DNA from: Stutzerimonas stutzeri SDM-LAC
Lineage (GTDB): Bacteria; Pseudomonadota; Gammaproteobacteria; Pseudomonadales; Pseudomonadaceae
Direction of reading: 5' to 3'
NCBI RefSeq assembly: GCF_000235745.1
Contig: NZ_AGSX01000172.1
Location: forward strand, 1 to 33,694
Length of the DNA stretch: 33,694 nt
A model generated the notes under the pieces. That model had not been told where the DNA came from. It ran no database searches and saw nothing but the letters and a program-made list of their open reading frames with translations. The first letter of the stretch is position 1; the number at the start of each line of letters is the position of its first letter. Made by a program: the position numbers and the translations under genes. This document shows positions 24,979-33,694 of this stretch, piece after piece.

Positions 24979-25923
24979 ATGCGTGTAATACCGCTGTTTG
25001 TGGTACTCGGAGGCTGGCTATCGATGCCGGCCTTCGCTGCTGAGGCCGATGTCTTGATGCAGCGACTTGCTGCCGCTGAGAAAAAACAAAGCTACCAAGG
25101 CACCTTCGTCTATGAGCGAAACGGCAGCTTTTCCAGTCATGCTGTCTGGCAGCTGGCAGATGATAAACAGTTGCATGAGCGGCTATTGCGGCTGGATGGT
25201 CCCGCTGCAGAGGTCGTGCTCCTGAACGGGAAGATTCAGTGCGCGAGCGAAGACATGGCGTCCCAAGTGCGGGAAATCACGCCGTGGCAACAGCGGTTGG
25301 AGCCGGACATACTTTCCAAGTGGTACGACTTTCAAGTCATCGGTGAATCCCGGGTTGCAGGACGCCCAACAGTTGCACTGGCTATACGTCCTCGCGATCA
25401 GCACCGCTACGGCTTTGAGTTGCATCTCGACCGAGAAACTTCCCTGCCGCTCAAATCATTGTTGCTTGACGAAAGCGGGCAATTGCTTGAGCGCTTTCAG
25501 TTCACCCATTTTGAACCAGGCTCTGCGGCGCCCGCCGATCTGAAGGGCGGCGCCGATTGCAAGCCGGTCTCGCTCGCTGCGGATCAAAAGGAAGCGGCAT
25601 CAACGAAATGGCGCTCTGATTGGTTGCCGGACGGCTTTCGGTTGATTGATTCGGACGTGCGTTCCAGCCCCGTTTCGAAAGAGCCGGTGACCTGGTTGTC
25701 TTATGGCGACGGAATAGCCCGCGTGTCGGTATTTATCGAGCCTCTAGGCGATGCAGTCGTTGAAGATGCACGCAGTCAGATGGGGCCAACGGTGGCCGTC
25801 TCGAAGCGTATTTCGACAGCTGACGGTGATGTCATGGTTACTGTTGTCGGGGAAATCCCTCTAGGCACTGCGGAGCGAATTGCCTTGTCCATGCGCTCCG
25901 GGGCCGACCAGGCACCGCAATGA
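24979..25923 (+). CDS. mucB: Periplasmic sigma-factor regulator MucB (RseB-like)
   Basis: Periplasmic protein that binds MucA and protects it from site-1 protease until envelope stress or lipid/LPS signals displace it. The 314-aa product has a signal peptide (about residues 1-20, ending FAAEA), the LolA-like N-terminal domain (SYQGTFVYERNGSFSSH, then AGRPTVALAIRPRDQHRYGF), and a C-terminal MucB/RseB domain that contacts the anti-sigma (GPTVAVSKRIS and VVGEIPLGTAERIA). It follows mucA by 8 bp and overlaps mucC by 4 bp, so the three regulators are translated together. Confidence 0.95.
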   Translation: MRVIPLFVVLGGWLSMPAFAAEADVLMQRLAAAEKKQSYQGTFVYERNGSFSSHAVWQLADDKQLHERLLRLDGPAAEVVLLNGKIQCASEDMASQVREITPWQQRLEPDILSKWYDFQVIGESRVAGRPTVALAIRPRDQHRYGFELHLDRETSLPLKSLLLDESGQLLERFQFTHFEPGSAAPADLKGGADCKPVSLAADQKEAASTKWRSDWLPDGFRLIDSDVRSSPVSKEPVTWLSYGDGIARVSVFIEPLGDAVVEDARSQMGPTVAVSKRISTADGDVMVTVVGEIPLGTAERIALSMRSGADQAPQ

Positions 25924-26366
25924 TCGAGGAGTCAGGGCGTGTAGTTGCGGTGACCCCCGGCGCAGTTTGGGTTGAGACGAAGCGCGGCAGCACCTGTTCC
26001 GGCTGTTCTGTTAAGAATGGCTGTGGACAGGGCGTTATGGACAGGCTTGGTATTCGTGAGCGACGTGGGTTGACGCTCGCGGTGTCTGATCTGCATCTTA
26101 GTGTTGGGGATGGCGTCGTAATTGGTGTGCGGGAGCGCGCGCTGCTTCGTGGTGCTGCCCTTGTCTACCTATTTCCCTTAATCGCATTACTGATATCGGC
26201 AGCCATTGCTTCGGCGCTTTCAGCTGCCGAGGCATATGTCATGCTGGCCGGTATTAGCGGTTTCGCCATTTCTTGGTTGATCGTATACAAACGCAGCCGG
26301 CACACAGCTTCAGACCCTGATCTGCAGCCAGTTGTACTGCGAGCGACAATGGCAGTCGCGCCCTGA
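25920..26366 (+). CDS. mucC: MucC (RseC-family membrane protein)
   Basis: A 148-aa inner-membrane protein of the RseC/MucC family, with a modest modulating effect on the envelope-stress system in related bacteria. The N-terminal cytoplasmic part has the family cysteine cluster TCSGCSVKNGCGQG (about residues 20-33), followed by two hydrophobic helices (LRGAALVYLFPLIALLISAA and YVMLAGISGFAISWLIVY) and a short polar tail. In RseC-type proteins the cysteines may bind a redox cofactor; that is inference for this protein. It is the last gene of the operon here: the mucD protease gene expected next is not present. Confidence 0.92.
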   Translation: MIEESGRVVAVTPGAVWVETKRGSTCSGCSVKNGCGQGVMDRLGIRERRGLTLAVSDLHLSVGDGVVIGVRERALLRGAALVYLFPLIALLISAAIASALSAAEAYVMLAGISGFAISWLIVYKRSRHTASDPDLQPVVLRATMAVAP

Positions 26367-26805
26367 TCAAACAGTCTGTATATAGGAGCGGTCTGATGCA
26401 GGCTTCGGGATAGTCGCCTTGTGTCCTGTGCATTCGCTCACCTTTTTCGCTCACTCGATCCCACCCCGTTGCCGACGCTGAGCGTCCGTTTCGCGCTGCT
26501 TCGATTGCTCGTGCGTGGCGTTGATTCGGCGCCGAGCTGGGCAGTTTTGCTCTTTCTGCTGTTCCGGCACGGGTGAACCCTTCTGAGGATGAAGCTTTGC
26601 TCTGAGAGATCGGTGCCTCGGCGGGTGAATGCCGGTCCCGTTTGCATCGCGCAATGCAGCGTATTGTTGTCCGTTCGGCTCGTCGGCTGCTTGGCGCTTT
26701 GAAAGCAGGTTGCGGGGACCAGCGTGGCACTGGATAGACCGATCAGGTACACTTCGCGGCTATTTTCGGCGGGCAATCGGCTCGCGACGTATTGGGTGTT
26801 GAGCT
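26367..26805. other. 439-bp gap between mucC and lepA with no recognised gene
   Basis: I see no protein gene in this space. The frames on both strands are low-quality and Ser/Arg-rich, and none resembles MucD or any family I know. A six-residue leader-like frame (ATG at 26395, after an AGGAG at about 26384) ends at TAG and may be chance. A TACACT at 26748-26753 is a possible -10 for the lepA operon without a good -35. No strong intrinsic terminator was seen after mucC. It could hold a small RNA, but no structure argues for one. Confidence 0.6.
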
Positions 26806-28605
26806 GTGAGCGACCTGAGTCATATCCGCAATTTTTCTATCATCGCGCACATCGATCATGGCAAGTCGACTCTTGCTGACCGTTTTATTCAGATGTGTGG
26901 CGGTTTGACCGAGCGTGAAATGAACGCCCAGGTGCTTGATTCGATGGACCTCGAACGCGAACGAGGCATCACTATCAAGGCGCACAGCGTCACGCTGTAC
27001 TACAAGGCGAAGGATGGCAACACTTACCAGCTGAACTTTATCGACACCCCAGGCCACGTGGATTTCACCTATGAGGTCAGTCGCTCGCTGGCTGCGTGCG
27101 AGGGTGCGTTGCTGGTCGTTGATGCCGGGCAGGGTGTTGAAGCGCAATCGGTAGCCAACTGCTATACAGCCATCGAGCAGGGCTTGGAAGTCATGCCTGT
27201 GCTGAACAAGATGGATCTGCCGCAGGCCGATCCCGATAAGGTCAAGGACGAAATCGAACATATCATCGGTATCGATGCGACTGACGCGGTGGCGTGCAGC
27301 GCCAAAAGCGGGATGGGCGTAGACGATGTGCTTGAGCGTCTGGTGGCAGTCATTCCACCACCGACGGGCGAAATCGATGCGCCGCTGCAGGCGCTGATCA
27401 TTGATTCCTGGTTCGACAACTACCTTGGTGTCGTCTCGCTGGTCCGTGTTCGCCATGGCCGGATCAAGAAGGGTGACAAGGTTCTGGTCAAGTCCACTGG
27501 CAAGGTGCACCAGGTCGATAGCGTGGGCGTCTTCAACCCGAAACACACCAGTACGGCGGACCTCAAGGCTGGCGAAGTCGGCTTTATCATCGCCGGTATC
27601 AAGGATATCCACGGTGCTCCGGTTGGCGACACGCTCACCCTGTCGAACACGCCCGACGTCGAGATGCTGCCTGGTTTCAAACGGGTCAAGCCGCAGGTCT
27701 ATGCGGGCCTGTTTCCGGTAAGCTCAGACGATTTCGAAGATTTCCGTGAAGCACTGCAAAAGCTCACGCTTAACGATGCGGCACTGCAGTACGAGCCGGA
27801 GAGTTCAGACGCGCTTGGGTTCGGCTTCCGTATCGGCTTCCTCGGCATGTTGCACATGGAGATTATCCAGGAGCGCCTCGAGCGCGAGTATGACCTGGAT
27901 CTGATCACCACGGCGCCGACCGTGGTCTATGAGCTGTTGCTGAAGAACGGTGAGACTATATATGTCGATAGTCCGTCCAAGCTGCCGGATCTCTCCTCTA
28001 TTGAAGATATGCGTGAGCCCATCGTTCGGGCCAACATACTCGTGCCCCAAGAGCATCTTGGCAGCGTCATTACGCTATGCATCGAAAAGCGGGGCGTGCA
28101 GCACGATCTGCAGTTTCTCGGAAGCCAGGTCCAGGTGCGCTATGACCTGCCAATGAGCGAAGTGGTGCTCGACTTTTTCGATCGGCTCAAATCAGTCAGT
28201 CGTGGCTATGCCTCGCTGGACTACAGCTTCGAGTGCTTCCAGTCAGCCAATCTCACTCGCCTGGATATCCTTATCAACGGTGATAAGGTCGACGCGCTCG
28301 CACTGATCGTGCACCGCGATAATGCGCATTACAAAGGACGGATTCTCGTCGAGAAGATGAAGGAGCTGATCCCTAGACAGATGTTCGACGTTGCCATCCA
28401 GGCCGCACTGGGTGGTCAGATTGTTGCGCGCAGCACCGTAAAGGCCTTGCGCAAAAACGTTTTGGCGAAGTGCTACGGCGGTGACGTGAGTCGTAAGCGC
28501 AAGCTGCTTGAAAAGCAAAAGGCCGGTAAGAAGCGAATGAAGCAGGTAGGCAACGTGGAAATCCCGCAAGAAGCCTTCCTCGCAGTGCTCAAGGTAGATA
28601 GCTGA
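26806..28605 (+). CDS. lepA: Elongation factor 4 (LepA)
   Basis: Ribosome-binding GTPase that acts on translation initiation and elongation under stress; membrane-stored in some conditions. The 599-aa product has the G1 motif [10 protein letters not shown]2 with RGITIKA, G3 DTPGHVDF, G4 NKMD and G5 around SAKSG, followed by EF-G-like domains and the LepA-specific C-terminal domain ([18 protein letters not shown] and [19 protein letters not shown]). It starts with GTG at 26806 ([19 protein letters not shown]). There is only a weak ribosome-binding site. It begins the lepA-to-pdxJ gene cluster; lepB follows after one base. Confidence 0.97.
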   Translation: MSDLSHIRNFSIIAHIDHGKSTLADRFIQMCGGLTEREMNAQVLDSMDLERERGITIKAHSVTLYYKAKDGNTYQLNFIDTPGHVDFTYEVSRSLAACEGALLVVDAGQGVEAQSVANCYTAIEQGLEVMPVLNKMDLPQADPDKVKDEIEHIIGIDATDAVACSAKSGMGVDDVLERLVAVIPPPTGEIDAPLQALIIDSWFDNYLGVVSLVRVRHGRIKKGDKVLVKSTGKVHQVDSVGVFNPKHTSTADLKAGEVGFIIAGIKDIHGAPVGDTLTLSNTPDVEMLPGFKRVKPQVYAGLFPVSSDDFEDFREALQKLTLNDAALQYEPESSDALGFGFRIGFLGMLHMEIIQERLEREYDLDLITTAPTVVYELLLKNGETIYVDSPSKLPDLSSIEDMREPIVRANILVPQEHLGSVITLCIEKRGVQHDLQFLGSQVQVRYDLPMSEVVLDFFDRLKSVSRGYASLDYSFECFQSANLTRLDILINGDKVDALALIVHRDNAHYKGRILVEKMKELIPRQMFDVAIQAALGGQIVARSTVKALRKNVLAKCYGGDVSRKRKLLEKQKAGKKRMKQVGNVEIPQEAFLAVLKVDS

Positions 28606-28606
28606 T

Positions 28607-29461
28607 ATGTCGATCAATTTCCCGCTGGTGCTGGTCATTGCCGTTGCTGTGTGCGGTTTTCTCGCGCTGCTCGATCTGCTGGTGTTCGCGCCTCGGCGTC
28701 GGGCCGCGATCGCTAGCTACGAAGGCCAGACTAGGGAGCCTGATCAGTCGACGCTCGACGCTTTGAACAGAGAGCCGGTTCTGATCGAATACGGCAAATC
28801 GTTTTTCCCGGTTCTCGCGATCGTGCTGGTATTGCGCTCGTTTTTGATCGAACCGTTCCAGATTCCATCGGGGTCGATGATCCCGACGCTCGAGGTCGGC
28901 GATTTTATCCTGGTCAACAAGTTCGCCTATGGCATCCGGCTACCGGTGGTCGACACCAAGATCATCGAGGTCAGTGATCCGCAGCGTGGCGATGTCATGG
29001 TGTTTCGTTACCCCAGCGATCCCAACATAAACTACATCAAGCGCGTCATAGGCCTGCCCGGCGATGTGATTCGCTACAGCAGCGACAAGCGGCTGAGCAT
29101 CAACGGCGAGCTGGTACCTGAAATGCTGATTGGAGAAGAGCCTGGAAGTCTGGGCAGCGCCAAGCTTTACCAGGAAAAACTTGGTGAGGTGGAGCACCTC
29201 ATCCGTAAGGAAATGGCCCGCTATCGGGTCGAACCCAACCGCGAGTGGCAGGTTCCGGAAGGCCATTACTTTATGATGGGCGACAACCGCGACAATTCCA
29301 ACGACAGCCGCTACTGGCACGATGCTGCGATTCCAGCGGAGTTCGCCGGCATGGTTCCAGACCGCAATATTGTCGGCAAGGCCTTCGCCGTATGGATGAG
29401 CTGGCCTGATCCGAAGTTCAGCAACCTGCCGCACTTTTCCCGCGTAGGATTGATTCACTGA
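28607..29461 (+). CDS. lepB: Signal peptidase I
   Basis: Inner-membrane serine protease that cleaves signal peptides of exported proteins. The 284-aa product has two N-terminal membrane segments (residues 4-27 and about 66-80), the catalytic Ser90 in PSGSMIPTLEVGD and the general base Lys145 in INYIKRVIGLPGD, at the same positions as the E. coli enzyme. The C-terminal family box GDNRDNSNDSRYW is intact. The start codon lies one base after the lepA stop, so the two genes are tightly coupled, as in most proteobacteria. Confidence 0.96.
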   Translation: MSINFPLVLVIAVAVCGFLALLDLLVFAPRRRAAIASYEGQTREPDQSTLDALNREPVLIEYGKSFFPVLAIVLVLRSFLIEPFQIPSGSMIPTLEVGDFILVNKFAYGIRLPVVDTKIIEVSDPQRGDVMVFRYPSDPNINYIKRVIGLPGDVIRYSSDKRLSINGELVPEMLIGEEPGSLGSAKLYQEKLGEVEHLIRKEMARYRVEPNREWQVPEGHYFMMGDNRDNSNDSRYWHDAAIPAEFAGMVPDRNIVGKAFAVWMSWPDPKFSNLPHFSRVGLIH

Positions 29462-29551
29462 GTCTGTGAATCAGGGCCCGGTTCCAGCGAGCCGGACCGT
29501 TATATTTGCACAGTTCCCGATCCGCGGGTTACGTACGACATAGAGGTCGAC

Positions 29552-29929
29552 ATGAGTTTCGCACGTTCGCAAAAAGGGCTGTCCATGCTGAGCTGGATCA
29601 TGGTGCTGGCGCTGGTCGCTTTTTTTGCCAGTACCGCATTCAAGATGCTGCCGCATTACTTCGACTATATGTCGATGGACAAGATCATCTCAGGGGTCGA
29701 GAGTGACAAGGCGCTGGACATCCGCACCGTGCGAGATTTCTATAGCCATGTACGCAAAGGCATGGACGTCAATGGTATTCGCGACCTGAACCTCGACGAG
29801 GCGATGAAGGTCGTGATTGAGAATAATGAGTTCAAGGTCCACTTGGACTATGAAAAACGCGAGCCCCTGATCCGTAATCTCGATCTGGTGGCGAACTTCG
29901 ATAAAGAATATCGCCTAAGGATGCCGTGA
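29552..29929 (+). CDS. DUF4845 membrane protein
   Basis: A 125-aa protein of unknown function, corresponding in position to PA0769 of P. aeruginosa between lepB and rnc. It has one N-terminal transmembrane helix ([21 protein letters not shown]) with the rest predicted periplasmic, mixed alpha/beta, ending in a motif of alternating charged residues ([23 protein letters not shown]). The N-terminus with [11 protein letters not shown] resembles a type IV pilin-like entry (a Lys-Gly before a hydrophobic helix), but no pilin system is near and the family has not been shown to be processed. A GAGGT ribosome-binding site precedes the ATG. Its last four bases overlap the rnc start. Confidence 0.88.
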   Translation: MSFARSQKGLSMLSWIMVLALVAFFASTAFKMLPHYFDYMSMDKIISGVESDKALDIRTVRDFYSHVRKGMDVNGIRDLNLDEAMKVVIENNEFKVHLDYEKREPLIRNLDLVANFDKEYRLRMP

Positions 29930-30615
29930 GCACTTCGTTAGCCCGTCTCGAGCGCAGGCTCGGATATCAATTCAAGGACCAGGAGCTGATGCTCCTGGCT
30001 CTGACGCATCGCAGCTATGCCGGACGCAACAATGAGCGGCTGGAGTTTCTCGGCGATGCCATTCTCAACTTCATCGCCGGCGAGGCGCTGTTCAATCATT
30101 TTCCTCAGGCCAAGGAGGGGCAACTCTCCCGTCTTCGGGCACGCCTGGTTAAGGGTGAAACGCTGGCAGTGCTTGCTCGTGGGTTTGAACTTGGCGAATA
30201 CCTGCGGCTCGGTTCCGGCGAGCTGAAAAGCGGTGGTTTTCGCCGTGAATCGATCCTCGCCGATACGCTGGAAGCCCTGATCGGTGCGATCTACCTGGAT
30301 GCAGGGATTGAGGCGGCGCGTGATCGCGTGCTTGCCTGGCTAGCCAATGAGTTGGAGGGGCTTACGCTCGTTGATACCAACAAGGATCCGAAGACGCGGC
30401 TGCAGGAGTTTCTGCAATCGCGCGCATGCGAACTACCCAAGTACGAAGTAGTAGCGATCCAGGGCGAACCGCATTGCAGGACCTTCTTCGTCGAGTGCCA
30501 GATATCGTTGCTCAATGAGAAGACTCAAGGGCAGGGTGCCAGCCGGCGTATTGCCGAACAGGTTGCCGCTGCCTCGGCATTGATTGCGCTGGGCGTGGAG
30601 AACGGCAATGACTGA
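29926..30615 (+). CDS. rnc: Ribonuclease III
   Basis: Double-strand-specific RNase that processes rRNA precursors and structured mRNAs. The 229-aa product has the catalytic signature [12 protein letters not shown] (residues 36-47), further acidic site residues in the [14 protein letters not shown] stretch, and a C-terminal double-stranded-RNA-binding domain starting near [11 protein letters not shown]. The start is GTG at 29926, overlapping the previous stop as GTGA. It overlaps era by 8 bp, the standard rnc-era linkage; in E. coli RNase III autoregulates this operon by cutting its leader. Confidence 0.97.
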   Translation: MSTSLARLERRLGYQFKDQELMLLALTHRSYAGRNNERLEFLGDAILNFIAGEALFNHFPQAKEGQLSRLRARLVKGETLAVLARGFELGEYLRLGSGELKSGGFRRESILADTLEALIGAIYLDAGIEAARDRVLAWLANELEGLTLVDTNKDPKTRLQEFLQSRACELPKYEVVAIQGEPHCRTFFVECQISLLNEKTQGQGASRRIAEQVAAASALIALGVENGND

Positions 30616-31519
30616 TGAACGAATTGAAGGTGAAGACGTCACCCGCTGCGGCTATGTAGCCATCGTGGGAAGGCCCAACGTGGGCAAGTCGACCCTGCTC
30701 AACCACGTGCTCGGACAGAAGCTCGCGATCACCTCGCGCAAGCCGCAGACAACCCGACACAACATGCTGGGCATCAAGACCGAAGGCGCCGTCCAGGCGG
30801 TGTACGTCGATACGCCCGGCCTGCACAAGAATGGCGAGACCGCCCTCAATCGCTATATGAATCGCACGGCTTCCTCGGCTTTGAAAGATGTCGATGTCGT
30901 AGTGTTCGTGGTCGACCGCACGCGCTGGACCGATGAGGATCAGTTGGTGCTCGAACGTGTGCAGTACGTTGAAGGTCCGGTCATCGTTGCGGTGAACAAG
31001 ACTGATCGCGTCGAGGATAAGGGCGAATTACTGCCGCATTTCGAATGGTTGGCTCAGCAACTGCCTAGAGCTGAGATCGTGCCGATCTCCGCCCAGCACG
31101 GACAGAATCTGGATGTGTTCGAGAAGCTCGTCGCCTCGCACTTGCCCGAGGGCGAACATTTCTTCCCCGAGGACCAGATTACCGACCGCAGCAGCCGCTT
31201 CCTGGCGGCGGAGCTGGTACGCGAGAAGATCATGCGCCAGCTCGGCGCAGAAGTGCCCTACCAGATCACCGTCGAGATTGAAGACTTCAAGCAGCAGGGC
31301 CACGTGCTGCATATTCATGCGCTGATCCTCGTCGAACGCGACGGCCAGAAGAAGATCATCATTGGCGACAAGGGCGAGCGCATCAAGCGCATCGGCCAGG
31401 AAGCGCGCAAGGACATGGAAGTGCTGTTCGATTCCAAGGTCATGCTCAATCTCTGGGTGAAAGTGAAGAGCGGCTGGTCCGATGATGAACGGGCGCTGCA
31501 TTCGCTGGGCTACAGCTGA
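30608..31519 (+). CDS. era: GTPase Era
   Basis: Ribosome-assembly GTPase that binds the 3' end of 16S rRNA. The 303-aa product has the G1 motif [10 protein letters not shown]3 DTPGLH, G4 NKTD, and a C-terminal KH domain with [14 protein letters not shown]. The start at 30608 ([19 protein letters not shown]) is chosen over an in-frame ATG at 30584, which would extend further into rnc. The spacer [10 protein letters not shown] differs from neighbours only in length. It is followed by a 102-bp gap with a hairpin before recO. Confidence 0.97.
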   Translation: MTDERIEGEDVTRCGYVAIVGRPNVGKSTLLNHVLGQKLAITSRKPQTTRHNMLGIKTEGAVQAVYVDTPGLHKNGETALNRYMNRTASSALKDVDVVVFVVDRTRWTDEDQLVLERVQYVEGPVIVAVNKTDRVEDKGELLPHFEWLAQQLPRAEIVPISAQHGQNLDVFEKLVASHLPEGEHFFPEDQITDRSSRFLAAELVREKIMRQLGAEVPYQITVEIEDFKQQGHVLHIHALILVERDGQKKIIIGDKGERIKRIGQEARKDMEVLFDSKVMLNLWVKVKSGWSDDERALHSLGYS

Positions 31520-31552
31520 GTCAAAGCAATTTGGTTCTTGCCATACTTGATT

Positions 31553-31581
31553 GCCAATTGCAGCAGCCAGCTGCAGTTGGC
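31553..31581 (+). other. Hairpin in the era-recO gap
   Basis: GCCAATTGCAGC and GCTGCAGTTGGC form a 12-bp stem with one T-G wobble and an AGCCA loop, in a 102-bp space inside an otherwise overlapping operon. There is no T-run. It may be a partial terminator, processing site or dispersed repeat. Confidence 0.5.
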
Positions 31582-31621
31582 GCATAGTTGATCACCCACC
31601 TCGCGGCGCTCGCCTCATCTC

Positions 31622-32314
31622 ATGACCGCCCAATCCGCCTTCGTTCTGCACAGTCGTCCATACCGCGAGAGCAGTGCGCTGGTGGATTTCTTCACGCCTG
31701 AAGGAAGGTTGCGCGCGGTGCTTCGTGGCGCACGCGGCAAGGCGGGCACGCTGGCCAGACCGTTTGTGCCGCTTGAAGTCGAGTTCCGTGGTCGTAGTGA
31801 TCTCAAGGCCGTGGCCCGCCTGGAAAGTGCTGGTCTGGCCTACTGGCTGGATGGCAATGCGTTGTTCAGCGGCATGTACCTCAACGAATTGCTGATTCGC
31901 CTGCTCCCGGCTGAGGACGCCCATCCCGCTATGTTCGAGCACTATGTCGCAACCCTGCCCGCGCTGGCGGCCAAACGCCCTCTGGAACCTATTCTGCGGG
32001 CGTTCGAATGGCGGCTGCTGACCGAGCTGGGTTACGGTTTCGCCTTGGATAGGGATATTTCTGCGCAGCCGATCGCCAGCGGTGGGCTCTATCGGTTGTT
32101 ACCGGATACCGGGCTGGAGCCCGTGGGTCAGTTTCAACCCGGCCTGTTCAATGGCGCGGAACTCCTGGCCATGGCCGAGGCCGATTGGGAAGTACCTGGC
32201 GCCCTGGCAGCAGCAAAAAGATTGATGCGGCAGGCATTGGCGCCCCATCTGGGTGGCCGACCTCTGGTCAGCCGCGAACTGTTCATGAACATCAAGGAGG
32301 TCCCGCGTGACTGA
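31622..32314 (+). CDS. recO: DNA repair protein RecO
   Basis: Recombination mediator that works with RecF and RecR to load RecA on gapped DNA. The 230-aa product has the N-terminal OB-fold ([19 protein letters not shown]) and the helical C-terminal domain ([20 protein letters not shown], then [14 protein letters not shown]). The usual zinc-ribbon cysteines are missing, as is common for gamma-proteobacterial RecO. The ribosome-binding site is weak. It overlaps pdxJ by 8 bp. Confidence 0.94.
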   Translation: MTAQSAFVLHSRPYRESSALVDFFTPEGRLRAVLRGARGKAGTLARPFVPLEVEFRGRSDLKAVARLESAGLAYWLDGNALFSGMYLNELLIRLLPAEDAHPAMFEHYVATLPALAAKRPLEPILRAFEWRLLTELGYGFALDRDISAQPIASGGLYRLLPDTGLEPVGQFQPGLFNGAELLAMAEADWEVPGALAAAKRLMRQALAPHLGGRPLVSRELFMNIKEVPRD

Positions 32315-33053
32315 AGCCAATCGAATTCTGCTCGGCGTCAACGTCGATCATGTCGCCACCCTGCGTCAAGCGCGCGGCACGCGCTACCCGGACCCGGTCA
32401 AGGCCGCGCTGGATGCCGAGGAGGCGGGGGCCGATGGCATCACCGTGCATCTGCGCGAGGACCGTCGGCACATCCAGGAGCGTGACGTGCTGATGATGAA
32501 GGATGCGCTGCAAACCCGGATGAACTTCGAGATGGGCGTGACCGATGCCATGCTGGCCTTCGCTGAACAGCTGCGGCCGGAGCATGTTTGCCTGGTGCCG
32601 GAGACTCGCCAGGAGCTCACCACCGAAGGGGGGCTCGATGTTGCCGGCCAGGAGTCGCGCATCAGAGACGCGGTCAGTCGTCTGGCTGCCTGCGGAGCGG
32701 AAGTATCGTTGTTCATCGATGCCGACCCGCGGCAGATCGAAGCCGCTGCTCGAGTCGGCGCGCCGGCCATCGAACTGCATACTGGGCGCTATGCTGATGC
32801 ACAGGGCGTGGCCGAGAGAGCGTGCGAGCTAGCCCGTATCCGTGATGGTGTCGAGTCAGGGCTGAGCCATGGTTTGATCGTCAATGCCGGACACGGGCTG
32901 CATTATCACAATGCCGAGGCCATCGCTGCCATCCGAGGGGTCAACGAATTGAACATCGGTCATGCGATCGTCGCGCACGCGCTGTTCGTTGGTTTCAAAC
33001 AAGCGGTCAAGGAAATGAAACACCTCATCCTGACCGCCGCGGCTCGCGGATAA
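32307..33053 (+). CDS. pdxJ: Pyridoxine 5'-phosphate synthase
   Basis: TIM-barrel enzyme that condenses 1-deoxyxylulose 5-phosphate with amino-acetone phosphate to make vitamin B6. The 248-aa product shows [23 protein letters not shown] at the N-terminus, with HLREDRRHI containing substrate-binding residues, and GHGLHYHN and [13 protein letters not shown] near the C-terminus for phosphate binding. Start: GTG at 32307 with a strong AAGGAGG ribosome-binding site (32294-32300), overlapping recO. This is the last gene of the lepA-to-pdxJ operon; it is followed 24 bp later by a convergent gene. Confidence 0.97.
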   Translation: MTEANRILLGVNVDHVATLRQARGTRYPDPVKAALDAEEAGADGITVHLREDRRHIQERDVLMMKDALQTRMNFEMGVTDAMLAFAEQLRPEHVCLVPETRQELTTEGGLDVAGQESRIRDAVSRLAACGAEVSLFIDADPRQIEAAARVGAPAIELHTGRYADAQGVAERACELARIRDGVESGLSHGLIVNAGHGLHYHNAEAIAAIRGVNELNIGHAIVAHALFVGFKQAVKEMKHLILTAAARG

Positions 33054-33077
33054 GGCTTCCAGGTGGGCGCAGTTCGC

Positions 33078-33284
33078 TTATCGCCTGAACAGGTTCAGCA
33101 GGATCGTTAACACTACGCTGAGGATGATCATTGAAGTGATCGGAATGAAGGTTCGGCTGCGCTCCGATTCGATGCGGATATCGCCGGGGAGCTTGCCGAA
33201 CCAGCTCAGCAGCCCTGGCGCATAATGAAGAACCGCGCCGAGCAAGAGCAGCAACAGGCCTGCGCCAATCAGCCATTTCGCCAT
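33078..33284 (-). CDS. DUF2905 small membrane protein
   Basis: A 68-aa protein with two hydrophobic helices (KWLIGAGLLLLLLGAVLHYA and PITSMIILSVVLTILLNLF) separated by a short loop with the family motif FGKLPGDIRIE. Function is unknown. The start at 33284 gives the conserved N-terminus MAKWLIGAG; 21 upstream codons in the same frame are unlikely. It is convergent with pdxJ and lies 43 bp after the LysR-type gene. Confidence 0.88.
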   Translation of the reverse strand: MAKWLIGAGLLLLLLGAVLHYAPGLLSWFGKLPGDIRIESERSRTFIPITSMIILSVVLTILLNLFRR

Positions 33285-33327
33285 TCCGTCTTCCTTTCTC
33301 GCCGTTGCCTGAGATCCGCTGCGTTGG

Positions 33328-33694
33328 TTATTTGTGATAGGCGGCAAATGCCGCTATGACATGGCGGGCCAGGACCTCTACAGGCTCGCTGCGATCTGCG
33401 GCCCGTAGCAGCTTGATCTGATACTCGCCGAGAGCTGGCAGGCTGGCGCTTTCTTCCAGGCGCTTCAGTGGAGGACGGATCAGACTCAGTGGATAGGGTG
33501 CCACGGCAAGATCAGCGATCATTGCAGCTTCCTGCCCTGCGCACTGATCGGCGGAATAGGCGATACGGTAGCTACGTCCAGCTCGGTCGAGCGCATCCAG
33601 CGCCTGACGGCGCCAGGCACAATCAGGGCTGGCCAGGGCCAGTGGCAGCGGGGTGCGCTCGACCGCGACGCCACCGGCTCCTCCCGCCCCGAAC
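33328..33694 (-). CDS. LysR-type transcriptional regulator, C-terminal part only
   Basis: The leftward frame is open from the window edge to a TAA at 33328-33330, giving about 121 residues; the N-terminal part with the DNA-binding domain lies outside. The visible part fits the effector-binding domain of LysR-type regulators: PLPLALASPDCAWRRQALDA, RAGRSYRIAYSAD, and AAMIADLAVAPYPLSLI. An internal ATG at 33522 is not a start. The target genes and effector are unknown. Confidence 0.8.
   Translation of the reverse strand, partial: FGAGGAGGVAVERTPLPLALASPDCAWRRQALDALDRAGRSYRIAYSADQCAGQEAAMIADLAVAPYPLSLIRPPLKRLEESASLPALGEYQIKLLRAADRSEPVEVLARHVIAAFAAYHK

Noticed and set aside
26254-26776. Minus-strand open frames over the mucC end and the following gap.
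   Set aside because: They are Ser/Arg-rich frames of the kind produced opposite GC-rich DNA, with no ribosome-binding site and no recognised family.
26367-26805. A hidden tRNA or small RNA gene in the mucC-lepA gap.
   Set aside because: No tRNA T-loop or acceptor pairing and no strong hairpin with a T-run were found by eye; nothing positive supports it.
29552-29929. DUF4845 protein as a type IV pilin-like protein because of a Lys-Gly before its hydrophobic helix.
   Set aside because: No pilin glutamate at position 5 of the helix, no pilus genes nearby, and the position matches the conserved lepB-rnc interval protein.

Overview
The window is a chromosomal housekeeping segment of a gamma-proteobacterium of the Pseudomonas / Stutzerimonas stutzeri type. 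This rests on remembered protein families and gene order, not on a database search: an algU-mucA-mucB-mucC stress-sigma locus next to nadB, an rnfABCDGE-nth operon, flagellar motY beside pyrC-rnt, and GC-rich codon use throughout. I see no insertion sequences, phage genes, tRNA or rRNA genes, CRISPR arrays or islands of foreign composition.

Layout. (1) 1-3256: the end of a GFA-family gene, then hom-thrC (threonine synthesis), closed by a bidirectional terminator. (2) 3283-7855: pyrC-rnt leftward, then motY (behind a sigma-28 promoter), argG and gloA rightward. (3) 7893-15063: a leftward block with a small acidic PA3496-like gene, nth and the six-gene Rnf electron-transport operon; RnfC has a long repeat-built C-terminal tail. 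(4) 15292-18181: a small secreted Arg/Tyr-rich protein, a crotonase resembling DspI, and a periplasmic amide/amino-acid-type binding protein with no transporter partners. (5) 18407-23403: ung, a HDOD-domain gene, ygfZ, the sdhE-ygfX pair and nadB. (6) 23404-26366: the envelope-stress locus algU-mucA-mucB-mucC with two AlgU-type promoters. The protease gene mucD, which follows mucC in P. aeruginosa, is absent here; a 439-bp non-coding gap takes its place. (7) 26806-33053: lepA-lepB-DUF4845-rnc-era-recO-pdxJ, a tightly packed translation, secretion, RNA and repair operon. (8) 33078-33694: a DUF2905 membrane protein and the C-terminal part of a LysR-type regulator running off the window.

Functional links. 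RnfABCDGE couples NADH/ferredoxin redox chemistry to ion gradients and in related bacteria keeps SoxR reduced; nth is its usual operon partner. SdhE (FAD insertion into succinate dehydrogenase), NadB (an FAD enzyme of NAD synthesis) and YgfZ (Fe-S maintenance) form a redox-cofactor cluster. AlgU-MucABC is a sigma / anti-sigma / periplasmic sensor circuit with autoregulation visible in the promoter sequences. I did not find a convincing undescribed system. The best leads are the missing mucD, the RnfC repeat tail, the palindrome over the rnfA -35 element, the orphan binding protein and the isolated DspI-like crotonase.
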